This document shows positions 51,998-60,147 of a stretch of DNA of 64,000 bases, piece by piece. The position numbers and the translations under genes were made by a program. Where the stretch lies: contig CAVPDA010000003.1 of assembly GCA_963702495.1 (NCBI GenBank), positions 714,905 to 778,904 on the forward strand, in the 5' to 3' direction. Under the pieces are notes generated by a model. The model was not told the origin of the DNA. It did not search any database and saw only the letters and a program-made list of their open reading frames with translations. Within the stretch, counting starts at the first letter, position 1. The number at the start of each line of letters is the position of its first letter. Origin of the DNA: CAVPDA01 sp963702495 (GTDB lineage: Bacteria > Pseudomonadota > Gammaproteobacteria > Burkholderiales > Rhodocyclaceae).

Positions 51998-52897
51998 ATG
52001 GCGAAGAAGGAATACGCGTTCTACCCCGGCTGCTCCTCGCAGCTCAAGGCCTCGGCCGCGAACTACCTGGTCTCGGTGAACTCGATGTCGCAGAAACTGG
52101 ACATCAAGATGACCGAAATCCCGGACTGGAACTGCTGCAGTGCCTCCATCGGCTATGCCGAAGGTGGCGAATTGCCGCGCATTTCACTGTCGGCGCGCAA
52201 CTTCGCGCTGGCCGAGCAGCACCTGCCCGGACAGGACATCGTCGCCACCTGTGCCGCCTGCTGGCTGTCGTCGCGCGAGGCGAAGGAGCGCCTGGACGCG
52301 AGCGCCGACCTGATGCGGGAAACCAACGAAGCCCTGGCCGCCGCCGGTCTGCACTACAAGGGCGAGGTCGAGATCCGCCACATGGTGGAAGTGCTGATCG
52401 AGGATCTCGGCTACGAAGAACTGAAGAAGCCGGTGGTGAAGCCCCTGGACGGCCTAAAGTTCGCCGGCTACGTCGGCTGCCAGACCAACCGTCCCTTCGG
52501 TATCGACGGCGAATCCTTCGAGAACCCGATGTATCTCGACAAGCTGGTGGAGACGGCCGGCGGCGAGGCCCTCAGCAAGTACGAACAAAAGGTCACCTGC
52601 TGCGGCGGCGCGCTCGCGTTCTCGGAACCGGAGAAGAGCCAGAAGCAGATCAAGGACATCGTCGAATCCGCCTATGACCACGGCGCGGACATGATCGTCA
52701 CCCCGTGCCCGCTGTGCCAGGCCAACGTCGAGGTCTACCAGTCCGAGATCAACAAGAAGCACGGTACCAAGCTCAACATGCCGGTGCTCTACTACAGCCA
52801 GTTGCTGACGGTGGCCTATGGAGGTTCGGCGAAGGACGCCGGGCTGGACGGACAGTTGATCCGGGCGGAGAAATTGGAGAAGATCTGCGGAAAATAG
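51998..52897 (+). CDS. hdrB: HdrB-like subunit with two CCG domains
   Basis: The 299-residue product has two CCG (CX(n)CCX(n)CXXC) modules. The first is FYPGCSS...NCCSAS...CAACW, the second YVGCQTN...TCCGGAL...PCPLCQ. All ligand Cys positions are kept, so binding of the noncubane [4Fe-4S] clusters of the HdrB active site is possible. It would be the disulfide- or persulfide-handling site of the complex. Clear AGACGAAG upstream. A terminator follows. Together with hdrC it replaces the membrane QmoC. Confidence 0.88.
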   Translation: MAKKEYAFYPGCSSQLKASAANYLVSVNSMSQKLDIKMTEIPDWNCCSASIGYAEGGELPRISLSARNFALAEQHLPGQDIVATCAACWLSSREAKERLDASADLMRETNEALAAAGLHYKGEVEIRHMVEVLIEDLGYEELKKPVVKPLDGLKFAGYVGCQTNRPFGIDGESFENPMYLDKLVETAGGEALSKYEQKVTCCGGALAFSEPEKSQKQIKDIVESAYDHGADMIVTPCPLCQANVEVYQSEINKKHGTKLNMPVLYYSQLLTVAYGGSAKDAGLDGQLIRAEKLEKICGK

Positions 52898-52930
52898 CCC
52901 GTGTCCGGCAAGACATGATTCGATGAAGGC

Positions 52931-52958
52931 AAGGGCCGGCAATGCCGGCCTTTCGTTT
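52931..52958 (+). terminator. Rho-independent terminator after hdrB
   Basis: AAGGGCCGGCAATGCCGGCC forms a GC-rich hairpin followed by TTTCGTTT, 33 bp after the hdrB stop. Confidence 0.8.
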
Positions 52959-53007
52959 GGTGAAAGCCCGTCGTGAACATCCGGCATAACCTGGGGTTCG
53001 TACAAAA

Positions 53008-53541
53008 ATGGAAAAACGGCTGAGACTGCAATCATTCATCATGTCCATCGTCTGCGTTGCGGCGGCGAGCGGGTTGCCGCAGCTGGCCCTGGCTTTCAAT
53101 GCGGACGGTTACAACTCCTGGATGACCAAGGAACAGGTGGTGGCGCTGGCGACGTATCGCGGACTCATGGCGTGGGAGAACAAAGACGGTCTGCTCCTCA
53201 TCGGCAAGCCGGACACTCGCATCGAGGGCACGTTCTCCTTCTGCCACAACTGGCTGGTCGCCTACAATCGGACCATCGATTTCGACACCGAGTATTTCCC
53301 CAAGCTGAAGGAACTGATGCGGTATTACGGCCAGCCGGTGACGGTGGAAGCGCGCGAGGTCCCCTGGTCGGGCAGCGGCGGCGGAACCCTCCAGCTGGTC
53401 GACATGCGTTGGTACAACCGGAACGATCGGGCCGACCTTTTTTTCAATCCGGAGGCGCGGGACGCGAAGGGCACGCTCAAGTACCCGCGCAATGCCAATC
53501 TCAGCTTCTCGACCCGCAACACCTGCTGGGCGCAGTTCTGA
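53008..53541 (+). CDS. Unrecognised secreted 177-residue protein
   Basis: A Sec signal peptide runs to about residue 30 (ending QLALA). The mature part begins FNADGYNSWMTKEQVVALATYRG, with two Cys (FSFCHNW and NTCWAQF near the end) that could form a disulfide. No known domain is recognised. It follows the hdrB terminator and begins a new transcription unit. Confidence 0.75.
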   Translation: MEKRLRLQSFIMSIVCVAAASGLPQLALAFNADGYNSWMTKEQVVALATYRGLMAWENKDGLLLIGKPDTRIEGTFSFCHNWLVAYNRTIDFDTEYFPKLKELMRYYGQPVTVEAREVPWSGSGGGTLQLVDMRWYNRNDRADLFFNPEARDAKGTLKYPRNANLSFSTRNTCWAQF

Positions 53542-53783
53542 GCGGAATAGTCCGACGGACGGCCCGCGTGCGTTGAGCAGCGCGCCCGAATCGAGTACAT
53601 GCTGCAGCAACGCGCTGCGACGCCAGCGCAAGTAAACTCCCTGACATGGCATTTCCGTCGCCGCGCCGGCATGGCCGGCAGATGCCCTGAAGCGCTGCTC
53701 GCGCCGGACGCGGGTGCGGAGGCGCCCCGCCCGACCACTGCGGCATCGACCGGGAAACAGGCGTCGGCACCGCAGTTTCCAGG

Positions 53784-54578
53784 ATGACGATCCCCTCGCC
53801 AAAGACATGCCGCATATGCTCCAAGCCGCTCAGCCTGCACGAGCAGTACTCGGGGCAGATCTGTAGCCACTGGCGCTGCCGCTGGCGCCACCTCGAAGAC
53901 CAGCTCCGGGCCCATCGCCAGGAGGCGGCGCAGGCCCTCGGCGAGGCCGAGGCCGATTCCTTCCCCATCACCGTCGTGCCGCGGCGCACGTTTCGCAGCG
54001 TGCCGCTGGCCCCGGAACGCCGGCAGGAATTCGCTGCGTTCCTGGCGGATCTGGTGGGGGAAATGGCCGACGTCGGCGACCCGGCGGATGCGGCGCCATC
54101 GGTCCTCGCCGAACTGGAGGCGGCGACGGCCCCCCGCGATGCCGCCCCCGTTTCCGCGTTGCTCGCCCAGGTATGCGCCGTATGCGGCGGGTTCTGCTGC
54201 TACTACGGCGGCACCCGGCATGCCTTCCTGGACCGGGAAAACCTGCAGCGCGCGTCGCAGGAGCAGCCGGAGACGGTCGCGCCAGACATCGCGGCGCGAT
54301 ACCTGGCACAGCTCCCGCCGATGCACTACGAAGGGTCCTGCGTGTACCATACGGAATCCGGATGCGCCCTGCCGCGCAGGATGCGCGCGCGCATATGCAA
54401 TGCCTACGAGTGCCGCGGGCTGAAGGACGGGCGGCAGAATTCCGGCACGGCGAGCAGCGCCCGGGCGTTCGTAGTGGTAAGGCATGACCACAGGATCATC
54501 CGCTCCGCATTCGTGGATGCCGGGCGGATTCGCCACTTCAGCGGCACCGAGGTGGCGTCGGGCACAGACGCGGATTGA
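53784..54578 (+). CDS. Cys-rich metal-binding protein (YkgJ-like C-terminal domain)
   Basis: The 264-residue product starts with a zinc-finger-like CRICSKPL...QICSHWRCRWRH. The central CAVCGGFCCYYGG, followed by C(VYHTESG)C and ARICNAYECRGL, fits the CxxCxxxCC...C metal-binding pattern of YkgJ-type proteins. The middle (about 40-130) is helical without Cys. Cytoplasmic. The start ATG 53784 has only a weak ribosome binding site. Role unknown. Confidence 0.75.
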   Translation: MTIPSPKTCRICSKPLSLHEQYSGQICSHWRCRWRHLEDQLRAHRQEAAQALGEAEADSFPITVVPRRTFRSVPLAPERRQEFAAFLADLVGEMADVGDPADAAPSVLAELEAATAPRDAAPVSALLAQVCAVCGGFCCYYGGTRHAFLDRENLQRASQEQPETVAPDIAARYLAQLPPMHYEGSCVYHTESGCALPRRMRARICNAYECRGLKDGRQNSGTASSARAFVVVRHDHRIIRSAFVDAGRIRHFSGTEVASGTDAD

Positions 54579-54753
54579 CTGCGCACGCCCCGCGAATGGG
54601 ATAATTGCGGCCGTGGCGCATTGCGCGAGCCTCGCCGCCCCGGCGACGTGCATAGACTCACGGTGCTGCCGAACCGAAGCAATTGGGCGTACCCTTCCGC
54701 GTGGGCCGCGCTTCGCGCTCCTATCGACGACGAGCAGCAGGAGAGAACCGAGA

Positions 54754-55218
54754 ATGAATATCCGCTTCCGACTTCAATGCCTTGCGCTGGCGGCAAGCGT
54801 CTGGACCACGGCCGGCCTGGCTGCCGAGACGCCCGAACCGGCTGGCATGGTCAAGACCAGCCTGGGAACCGTCAGCGTCGACCGCGCCGGACAGAAGATT
54901 CCTGCCCCCCCGGGAACACCGGTCTTCGCCGGCGACCGCGTACGCACCGGGGCCGACGGCTCCGTCGGCATCACCCTGCACGACGATACCCGTCTCACCG
55001 CCGGACCCGACAGCACGCTGCTGATCACCGAATTCCATTTCAACCCCAATACCAACGAAGGCAGTCTCCTCGCGTCGCTGCTCAAGGGCACGTTCAGCGT
55101 CATTACCGGGCTTATTGCGAAGCATTCGCCCGGCAACGTGAAGTTCAAGACGCCGACCATGACCCTGGGCATCCGCGGCACGGAGTTCCTGGTGGACGTG
55201 AAAGGGGAGCCCGATTGA
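54754..55218 (+). CDS. FecR-domain exported protein
   Basis: The 154-residue product has a signal peptide (to about 23). A FecR-like domain follows: VKTSLGTVSVDRAGQ, PVFAGDRVRTGADGSVGITLHDDTRLTAGPDS, and GIRGTEFLVDV. The domain is a periplasmic sensor/beta-sandwich module. GGAGAG precedes ATG 54754. The stop overlaps the next gene (TTGA). It probably forms an operon with the lipoprotein and the CHASE2-cyclase gene. Confidence 0.88.
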   Translation: MNIRFRLQCLALAASVWTTAGLAAETPEPAGMVKTSLGTVSVDRAGQKIPAPPGTPVFAGDRVRTGADGSVGITLHDDTRLTAGPDSTLLITEFHFNPNTNEGSLLASLLKGTFSVITGLIAKHSPGNVKFKTPTMTLGIRGTEFLVDVKGEPD

Positions 55219-55799
55219 GGCGGTGGTCGATCCTGGTTCTCGCTTCACTGCTCCCAGGCTGCGCCCAGATCACGGAGCGCGTCGTACTCCTGCCAGGAGC
55301 GGACGGACGCACCGGCGCCCTCGCCGTGAACACCGGACAGGGCGACGCCGTGCTAGCCGCCCCTTATGCGAGCATCGAAGTCAAGGGCGGCAAGGCGGTA
55401 CATACCACGTCCAGCGCGCAGGAAGTACGCAGCCGCTATAGCACCCTGCTCGATGCCCAGCCGCCGCAGCCGAAATCGTTTGTCCTGTACTTCCATTTCG
55501 ACCGCATCGACCTCACGGCGGATTCGGAGCTGCTGCTGGAGCGCATGAAGGAGGAACTGGCGGCGATGCCGGCGGCGGAAGTCGTGATCATCGGCCATAC
55601 CGACACCATGGGTTCCGCAATCAGAAACGACCGCCTCTCTCTGCGACGCGCGGAGATCGTGCGGGCCGCGCTCATTGCCATCGGCATCGCCCCCAGCGCG
55701 ATCGCGATCGCCGGGCGCGGCGAGCGCGAGCTGGCCGTGCCGACCGCCGACGAGGTGCCGGAACCGAAGAACCGGCGCGCCGAAATCAAGATCAGGTGA
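55215..55799 (+). CDS. OmpA-like lipoprotein
   Basis: The 194-residue product starts at TTG 55215, translationally coupled to the FecR gene. The lipobox LLPGC puts the lipidated Cys at about 16. The C-terminal OmpA domain (SFVLYFHFDRIDLTADSELLLERM...VVIIGHTDTMGS...LSLRRAEIVRAALI...NRRAEIKI) would bind peptidoglycan. The N-terminal region before it (about 20-80) is unrecognised. Confidence 0.87.
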   Translation: MRRWSILVLASLLPGCAQITERVVLLPGADGRTGALAVNTGQGDAVLAAPYASIEVKGGKAVHTTSSAQEVRSRYSTLLDAQPPQPKSFVLYFHFDRIDLTADSELLLERMKEELAAMPAAEVVIIGHTDTMGSAIRNDRLSLRRAEIVRAALIAIGIAPSAIAIAGRGERELAVPTADEVPEPKNRRAEIKIR

Positions 55800-55854
55800 C
55801 ACCTTCCCCGGCATCGGGCGGCGGCCCGCCGGATGAGCGCCGGAGCAGCGCCGG

Positions 55855-58080
55855 GTGAAGCGGCAGATCTTTCGCCCGATCCTGGGGCTGATCATACTGG
55901 CAGTGCTGCTCGGCCACGCCGCGCATTCCTATCGCATCGCCTTCATCAGCCGCCTGGACGCGATCATCTACGACGTCAAGGTGCGCCTCACCATGCCGCG
56001 CACCATCGACGAGCGCGTTGTCATACTCGACATCGACGAGCGCTCCCTGGCCGAAGTCGGCCGCTGGCCCTGGGGGCGGGACCGCCTCGCCAACCTGGTC
56101 AGCAACGCCTTCGAGCGCTACGGCATCGTACTGCTCGGCATGGACGTGATTCTGGCCGAAGCCGACGAGAGCTCGGGGCTGCCGGTGCTGGAGCGTCTGG
56201 CCGGCGGTCCGCTGAAGAACAACGAAGCGTTCCAGACCGCGCTGGGCACGCTGCGTCCGGAGCTGGATTATGACCGCCGCTTCGCCGAGGTCCTGGCGAA
56301 ACACCCCGTGATCCTGAGCTTCAACTTCGCCAACGGCGGAAGCAGGACCGGCACGCTGCCGCCGCCGGCGCTGCCGCCGGGCGCCTTCCAGTTCGTCCCG
56401 GGCACGCTCACGGCATGGGACAGCTACGGCGGGAACAGGCCGGAGTTCCAAAGCGCCGCCATGGGCGCCGGCCACAACAACGGCTGGCCGGATCTGGACG
56501 GAGTTTCGCGCCGCGTCCCGCTGCTCGTCGAACACGCCGGCAACTGCTACGAGGCACTGGCGCTCGCCATGGCGCGTGCAGCGATCGGCAATCCGAAGCC
56601 GCAGCCCGTGTTCCGGCAGACCGACTGGCTGGCGCGCGCCGGCCACGCTGCAATCGAAGCCATCGACTTGCCGGCCGCCCGCGGCACGCTGCGCATCCCG
56701 GTGGATGCGGACGGGGCCGCGCTCATCCCCTATCGCGGCGTGCAGGGCAGCTATCGCTATTACTCGGCGTCCGACGTGCTGGCCCAGAGGCTGCCTGCGG
56801 ACGCCCTGCGCGGGCGCATCGCCCTGCTCGGGACCACGGCCCCCGGTCTGCTCGACCTGCGGGTGACACCGGTGGCCGAGGCCTATCCGGGGGTCGAGGT
56901 GCATGCCAATCTGGTGAGCGGAATTCTCGACGGCACGGTGAAAAGCAGACCGTGGTACGCGAGGGGAATCGAGGTGACGCTGCTGCTGCTGATCGGGTTG
57001 GTGATGGTGTTCTGGCTGCCCTCGCTGTCGCCGATGCAGACGACGCTGGCGGCTGCGGCGCTGCTGCTGCTGGTGATCGCCATGGATCTGTGGCTATGGC
57101 AGACCGCCTATCTTGCCCTGCCCATGGCTTCGGTGATGGTTCTGGCGATCCTCCTCTATGGACTGGACATGGCCGTCGGCTACTTCCTCGAATCCAGCGC
57201 CAAGCGCCGCCTTGCCACCCTGTTCGGCCAGTACGTGCCGCCGGAACTGGTCCAGGAGATGAGCCGCAACCCGGAGCGCTACGACATGGAAGGGCGCAGT
57301 GCCGAACTGACCGTCCTGTTCGCGGACATTCGGAGTTTCACCGCGCTGTCGGAGGGGCTGTCGCCGCAAGAGTTGGCGCGTCTGATGAACGAATACTTCT
57401 CGGCCATGACGGCGGTCATCCGCGAGAACCGGGGCACCCTGGACAAGTATGTCGGCGACGCCATCATGGCCTTCTGGGGCGCGCCGGTGGACGATGCCCT
57501 GCATGCGCGCCACGCGGTGGCGGCGGGCATGCAGATGCAGCGCCGGCTGACACAGATCAATGTTCAATTCGCGGCGCGCGGCTGGCCGAAGCTCGCCGTC
57601 GGCGTCGGCATCAATACCGGGGTCATGACCGTGGGAGACATGGGATCACGCGAACGCAAGGCCTACACCGTCCTCGGCGACGCCGTCAATCTGGGCTCGC
57701 GTTTCGAGGGACTCACCGCCCACTATGGCGTGGGCATCATCATCGGCGAGGCGACGCAGCGCCTGCTGCGCGACGTGGTGTGCCGCGAGATCGACCGGGT
57801 GCGGGTGAAGGGCCGTGCCGGATCAGTCGCGATTTTCGAACCGGTCGGCGCCGCCGGGGACATCGGCGAACCCCTGCGCCTCGAACTCGCGCTTTGGCAG
57901 CAGGCCCTGGCTCATTACCGGGCGCAGGACTGGGACGCGGCGCAAGCAGCCCTGCAACGGCTCACTGAGCTGTCGGGCGGACGCAAGCTCTACTCGCTCT
58001 ACCTGTCCCGCATCGTCGCGCTGCGCGCGCAGCCACCGGCCCACCCCTGGGACGGTGTGTGGCAATTCGAGACCAAGTGA
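55855..58080 (+). CDS. CHASE2-domain adenylate/guanylate cyclase
   Basis: The 741-residue protein has an N-terminal helix, a periplasmic CHASE2 sensor domain (about 30-350; VVILDIDERSLAEVGRWPWGRD), three transmembrane helices (about 363-440), and a C-terminal class III cyclase domain. The cyclase has VLFADIRSFTALSE (metal Asp) and KYVGDAIMAFWGAPV (second metal Asp), then GVGINTGVMTVGDMGS. It makes cAMP or cGMP in response to an envelope signal. Starts at GTG 55855. The FecR and OmpA-lipoprotein genes just upstream suggest an envelope-sensing unit. Confidence 0.92.
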   Translation: MKRQIFRPILGLIILAVLLGHAAHSYRIAFISRLDAIIYDVKVRLTMPRTIDERVVILDIDERSLAEVGRWPWGRDRLANLVSNAFERYGIVLLGMDVILAEADESSGLPVLERLAGGPLKNNEAFQTALGTLRPELDYDRRFAEVLAKHPVILSFNFANGGSRTGTLPPPALPPGAFQFVPGTLTAWDSYGGNRPEFQSAAMGAGHNNGWPDLDGVSRRVPLLVEHAGNCYEALALAMARAAIGNPKPQPVFRQTDWLARAGHAAIEAIDLPAARGTLRIPVDADGAALIPYRGVQGSYRYYSASDVLAQRLPADALRGRIALLGTTAPGLLDLRVTPVAEAYPGVEVHANLVSGILDGTVKSRPWYARGIEVTLLLLIGLVMVFWLPSLSPMQTTLAAAALLLLVIAMDLWLWQTAYLALPMASVMVLAILLYGLDMAVGYFLESSAKRRLATLFGQYVPPELVQEMSRNPERYDMEGRSAELTVLFADIRSFTALSEGLSPQELARLMNEYFSAMTAVIRENRGTLDKYVGDAIMAFWGAPVDDALHARHAVAAGMQMQRRLTQINVQFAARGWPKLAVGVGINTGVMTVGDMGSRERKAYTVLGDAVNLGSRFEGLTAHYGVGIIIGEATQRLLRDVVCREIDRVRVKGRAGSVAIFEPVGAAGDIGEPLRLELALWQQALAHYRAQDWDAAQAALQRLTELSGGRKLYSLYLSRIVALRAQPPAHPWDGVWQFETK

Positions 58081-58102
58081 GACGCCGCAGCGCCAGCGGC
58101 GC

Positions 58103-58696
58103 TCAACCGATCGAAGTCGGCGCCGCGAGTTGGCGGCTGGCCACGACCTCCCCGCCCTCGATATGCAGATCGAATCCAAGCTTGCGCGCCAGGCCACGCA
58201 TCGCGATGTTCTTCGGCGCACAGTAGATGTACGCCTCGCGGCCGCCCTGGGACGCCAGGCGATCGAGCAGCCAGCGGCCCAGCATCGTCGCCACACCCCG
58301 GCGCTGGAACGCCGGCGCAGTGGAGAATGCCAGTTCCCAGCCGTCCTTCGCGTGCGGCGATGACTGCGCGACGCCCGCCAGGCCGCCGGCAAGGCTGCGC
58401 GATGCCGCAAGCAGATCGATGCCGCAGTCGATGCGCGCGACGAAACTCGCGATGGCATCGTTGCTCATGGTGCCGATGAACCGGGTGTAGCGCTGCTCCT
58501 CGGGAAGCAGCAACAGGTGGCGGACGAGTTCCGGCTTGTCGGACTCGTCGAGCAGGAACGGCGGCAGGAGGCTGGATTCGTGCACAGTGCCATCGGCGGT
58601 GAGGTCGTCGACCACGATGGTACGGGATTGCGTGCGCCTCGGGGCCGGATCACGGGACCGGCGACATCCGCGCCATGCCGAATGGCAACCCGCCAC
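58103..58696 (-). CDS. GNAT-family acetyltransferase
   Basis: The C-terminal half has GNAT motif A (WELAFSTAPAFQRRGVATMLGRWLLDRLASQ), acetyl-CoA binding through RRGVA, and a motif B-like LARKLGFDLHIEGG. The N-terminal part is family-like (RYTRFIGT). Start is uncertain: GTG 58696 gives 197 residues with a Cys/Arg-rich start; GTG 58615 gives 170 and no clear ribosome binding site. It follows the rnf-linked small gene by 10 bp and is convergent with the cyclase gene. Substrate unknown. Confidence 0.8.
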   Translation of the reverse strand: MAGCHSAWRGCRRSRDPAPRRTQSRTIVVDDLTADGTVHESSLLPPFLLDESDKPELVRHLLLLPEEQRYTRFIGTMSNDAIASFVARIDCGIDLLAASRSLAGGLAGVAQSSPHAKDGWELAFSTAPAFQRRGVATMLGRWLLDRLASQGGREAYIYCAPKNIAMRGLARKLGFDLHIEGGEVVASRQLAAPTSIG

Positions 58697-58706
58697 TCCC
58701 CCCGCG

Positions 58707-58916
58707 TTAACCCCGTTTCGCGGAGCAGGAGTGCCCGCCGCAGTGGCCCTGCTCCCCTTCGGAACCGCACTCGCCGCTGCCGCAGGCGCCTTTTTCGCGA
58801 TAGGGTCCGAACTCCGGGTGGCGCCGGGCGAACTGCCGGGCCAGTTGCCTGACCAGTATCCAAGCCGTCAGCAGCAGGAAGATCAATGCGACGGTGATTG
58901 CATAGGTCGCCACCAT
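58707..58916 (-). CDS. 69-residue Cys-rich single-pass membrane protein at the end of the rnf operon
   Basis: ATG 58916 abuts the rnfA stop, with GGGAGG ten bases upstream, so translation is coupled. Residues 4-22 form one transmembrane helix, followed by a short linker, then five Cys and His in the tail (ACGSGECGSEGEQGHCGGHSC). The topology, one helix then a Cys tail, is reminiscent of the NqrM maturation factor or the N-terminus of RnfB, but neither motif is exact. It might bind iron or a cluster. Real by position and ribosome binding site. Confidence 0.7.
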   Translation of the reverse strand: MVATYAITVALIFLLLTAWILVRQLARQFARRHPEFGPYREKGACGSGECGSEGEQGHCGGHSCSAKRG

Positions 58917-59498
58917 TCAGCCTCCCATGCCGGCAAATCCCATGAAGGCGAGCGAAAGCAGTCCCGCCAGCATCAGCGATAGCGCGGTGCCTTGGGCCAC
59001 GCCGGGAATGTCGGACAGTTGCAGCCGCTCGCGCACGCTGGCCATCAGCACCAGCGCCAGCGTAAAGCCGGCGCCGCCGCCGAAGCTGAATGCCATCGAC
59101 TGCAGGAAATCGTACTCGCGCGCAGTCTGGAACAGCGCCACGCCGAGCACGGCGCAGTTGGTGGTGATCAGCGGCAGGTAGATGCCGAGGGCACGGAACA
59201 GCGCCGGGCTGTACTTCTTCATCACCATCTCGACCAGTTGCACGGCCGAAGCGATCACCACGATGTAGGAGATGAGGCGCAGGAATTCCAGATGGAAGGC
59301 GGAGAGCAGAAGATTGAGGCCGTAGGCGCAGAGCGAGGCGACGAGCATGACGAAGGTGGTGGCGACGCCCATCGGAAACGCCGTGTCGAGCTTGCCCGAC
59401 ACGCCGAGGAACGGACACAGTCCGAGGAACATCGCCAGCACGAAGTTGTTGGCCAGCAGCGCGTTGACGAAGATCTGGCCGACGCTCTCATGCCCCAT
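58917..59498 (-). CDS. rnfA: RnfA, membrane subunit of the Rnf complex
   Basis: The 193-residue product has six transmembrane helices, with NNFVLAMFLGLCPFLGVSG at the start and ITTNCAVLGVAL in the middle; the Cys residues are those that hold the RnfA/RnfE membrane [2Fe-2S] cluster. Rnf moves electrons between ferredoxin and NAD(H), coupled to ion transport. It overlaps rnfE by 11 bp. Confidence 0.96.
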   Translation of the reverse strand: MGHESVGQIFVNALLANNFVLAMFLGLCPFLGVSGKLDTAFPMGVATTFVMLVASLCAYGLNLLLSAFHLEFLRLISYIVVIASAVQLVEMVMKKYSPALFRALGIYLPLITTNCAVLGVALFQTAREYDFLQSMAFSFGGGAGFTLALVLMASVRERLQLSDIPGVAQGTALSLMLAGLLSLAFMGFAGMGG

Positions 59499-60147
59499 GA
59501 TGCTGCCCCTCCGCGATCAGAGCGCGCCCGCCCTTGCGCCGCTTCCACCAGGCGAACAGCAGCAGCCATGCCCCGAGCACGAAGAATCCGCCCGGCGGCA
59601 GGACCATGATCACCCAGGGCTGAAAATCGGCGCCGAACAGGGGCAGGCCGAAGAGGCTGCCGCTGCCGAGGATCTCGCGCACGCCGCCGAGCGCGAACAG
59701 GCCGATGGTGAAGCCCGCGCCCATGCCCAGCGCGTTGGCCAGGGCCACCAGCGGCGGGTGCTTCGAGGCGTGAGCCTCCGCCCGTCCGAGGATGATGCAA
59801 TTCACGACGATGAGTTGTATGAATGCGCCCAGCGCGTCGTACAGCGCCAGGCTCACGGCCTGGATGACATAATCAACCGCCGTGACGAAGGTGGCGATGA
59901 TGACGATGTAGGTGGCGATGCGCACCTCCTTCGGCACCATCGTGCGCAGCAGTGAGATCAGCCAGCAGGAGAACGCCAGCACGAAGGTGGTGGCCAATCC
60001 CATGCTCAGGGCATTGACCGCCGACACCGTCACCGCCAGCGTCGGGCACATGCCGAGCACCATGACGAACACCGGATTCTGCCGCCACACGCCCTCCAGC
60101 AGCGTGTCCATCGAGAACTTCTGCTCCTGCTGTCCCGGCAGAGTCAT
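59488..60147 (-). CDS. rnfE: RnfE, membrane subunit of the Rnf complex
   Basis: The 219-residue product is a six-helix homologue of RnfA with NPVFVMVLGMCPTLAVT and IQLIVVNCIILGRAEA; the Cys residues match the cluster site. Its start overlaps the rnfG stop. It is upstream of rnfA in the order rnfC-D-G-E-A. Confidence 0.95.
   Translation of the reverse strand: MTLPGQQEQKFSMDTLLEGVWRQNPVFVMVLGMCPTLAVTVSAVNALSMGLATTFVLAFSCWLISLLRTMVPKEVRIATYIVIIATFVTAVDYVIQAVSLALYDALGAFIQLIVVNCIILGRAEAHASKHPPLVALANALGMGAGFTIGLFALGGVREILGSGSLFGLPLFGADFQPWVIMVLPPGGFFVLGAWLLLFAWWKRRKGGRALIAEGQHHGA

Noticed and set aside
47668..52897. Canonical sHdr complex (hdrC1B1A-hyp-hdrC2B2)
   Set aside because: Two HdrA-type proteins, the second with an MvhD domain, and only one HdrC and one HdrB are present; this is Qmo-type.
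53599..53787. Small plus-strand ORF between the secreted protein and the YkgJ-like gene
   Set aside because: No ribosome binding site and random-looking composition; treated as intergenic.
58707..58916. NqrM (Na+-NQR maturation factor)
   Set aside because: Layout is similar, but no nqr genes are present and the Cys spacing of the tail does not match what I know of NqrM.
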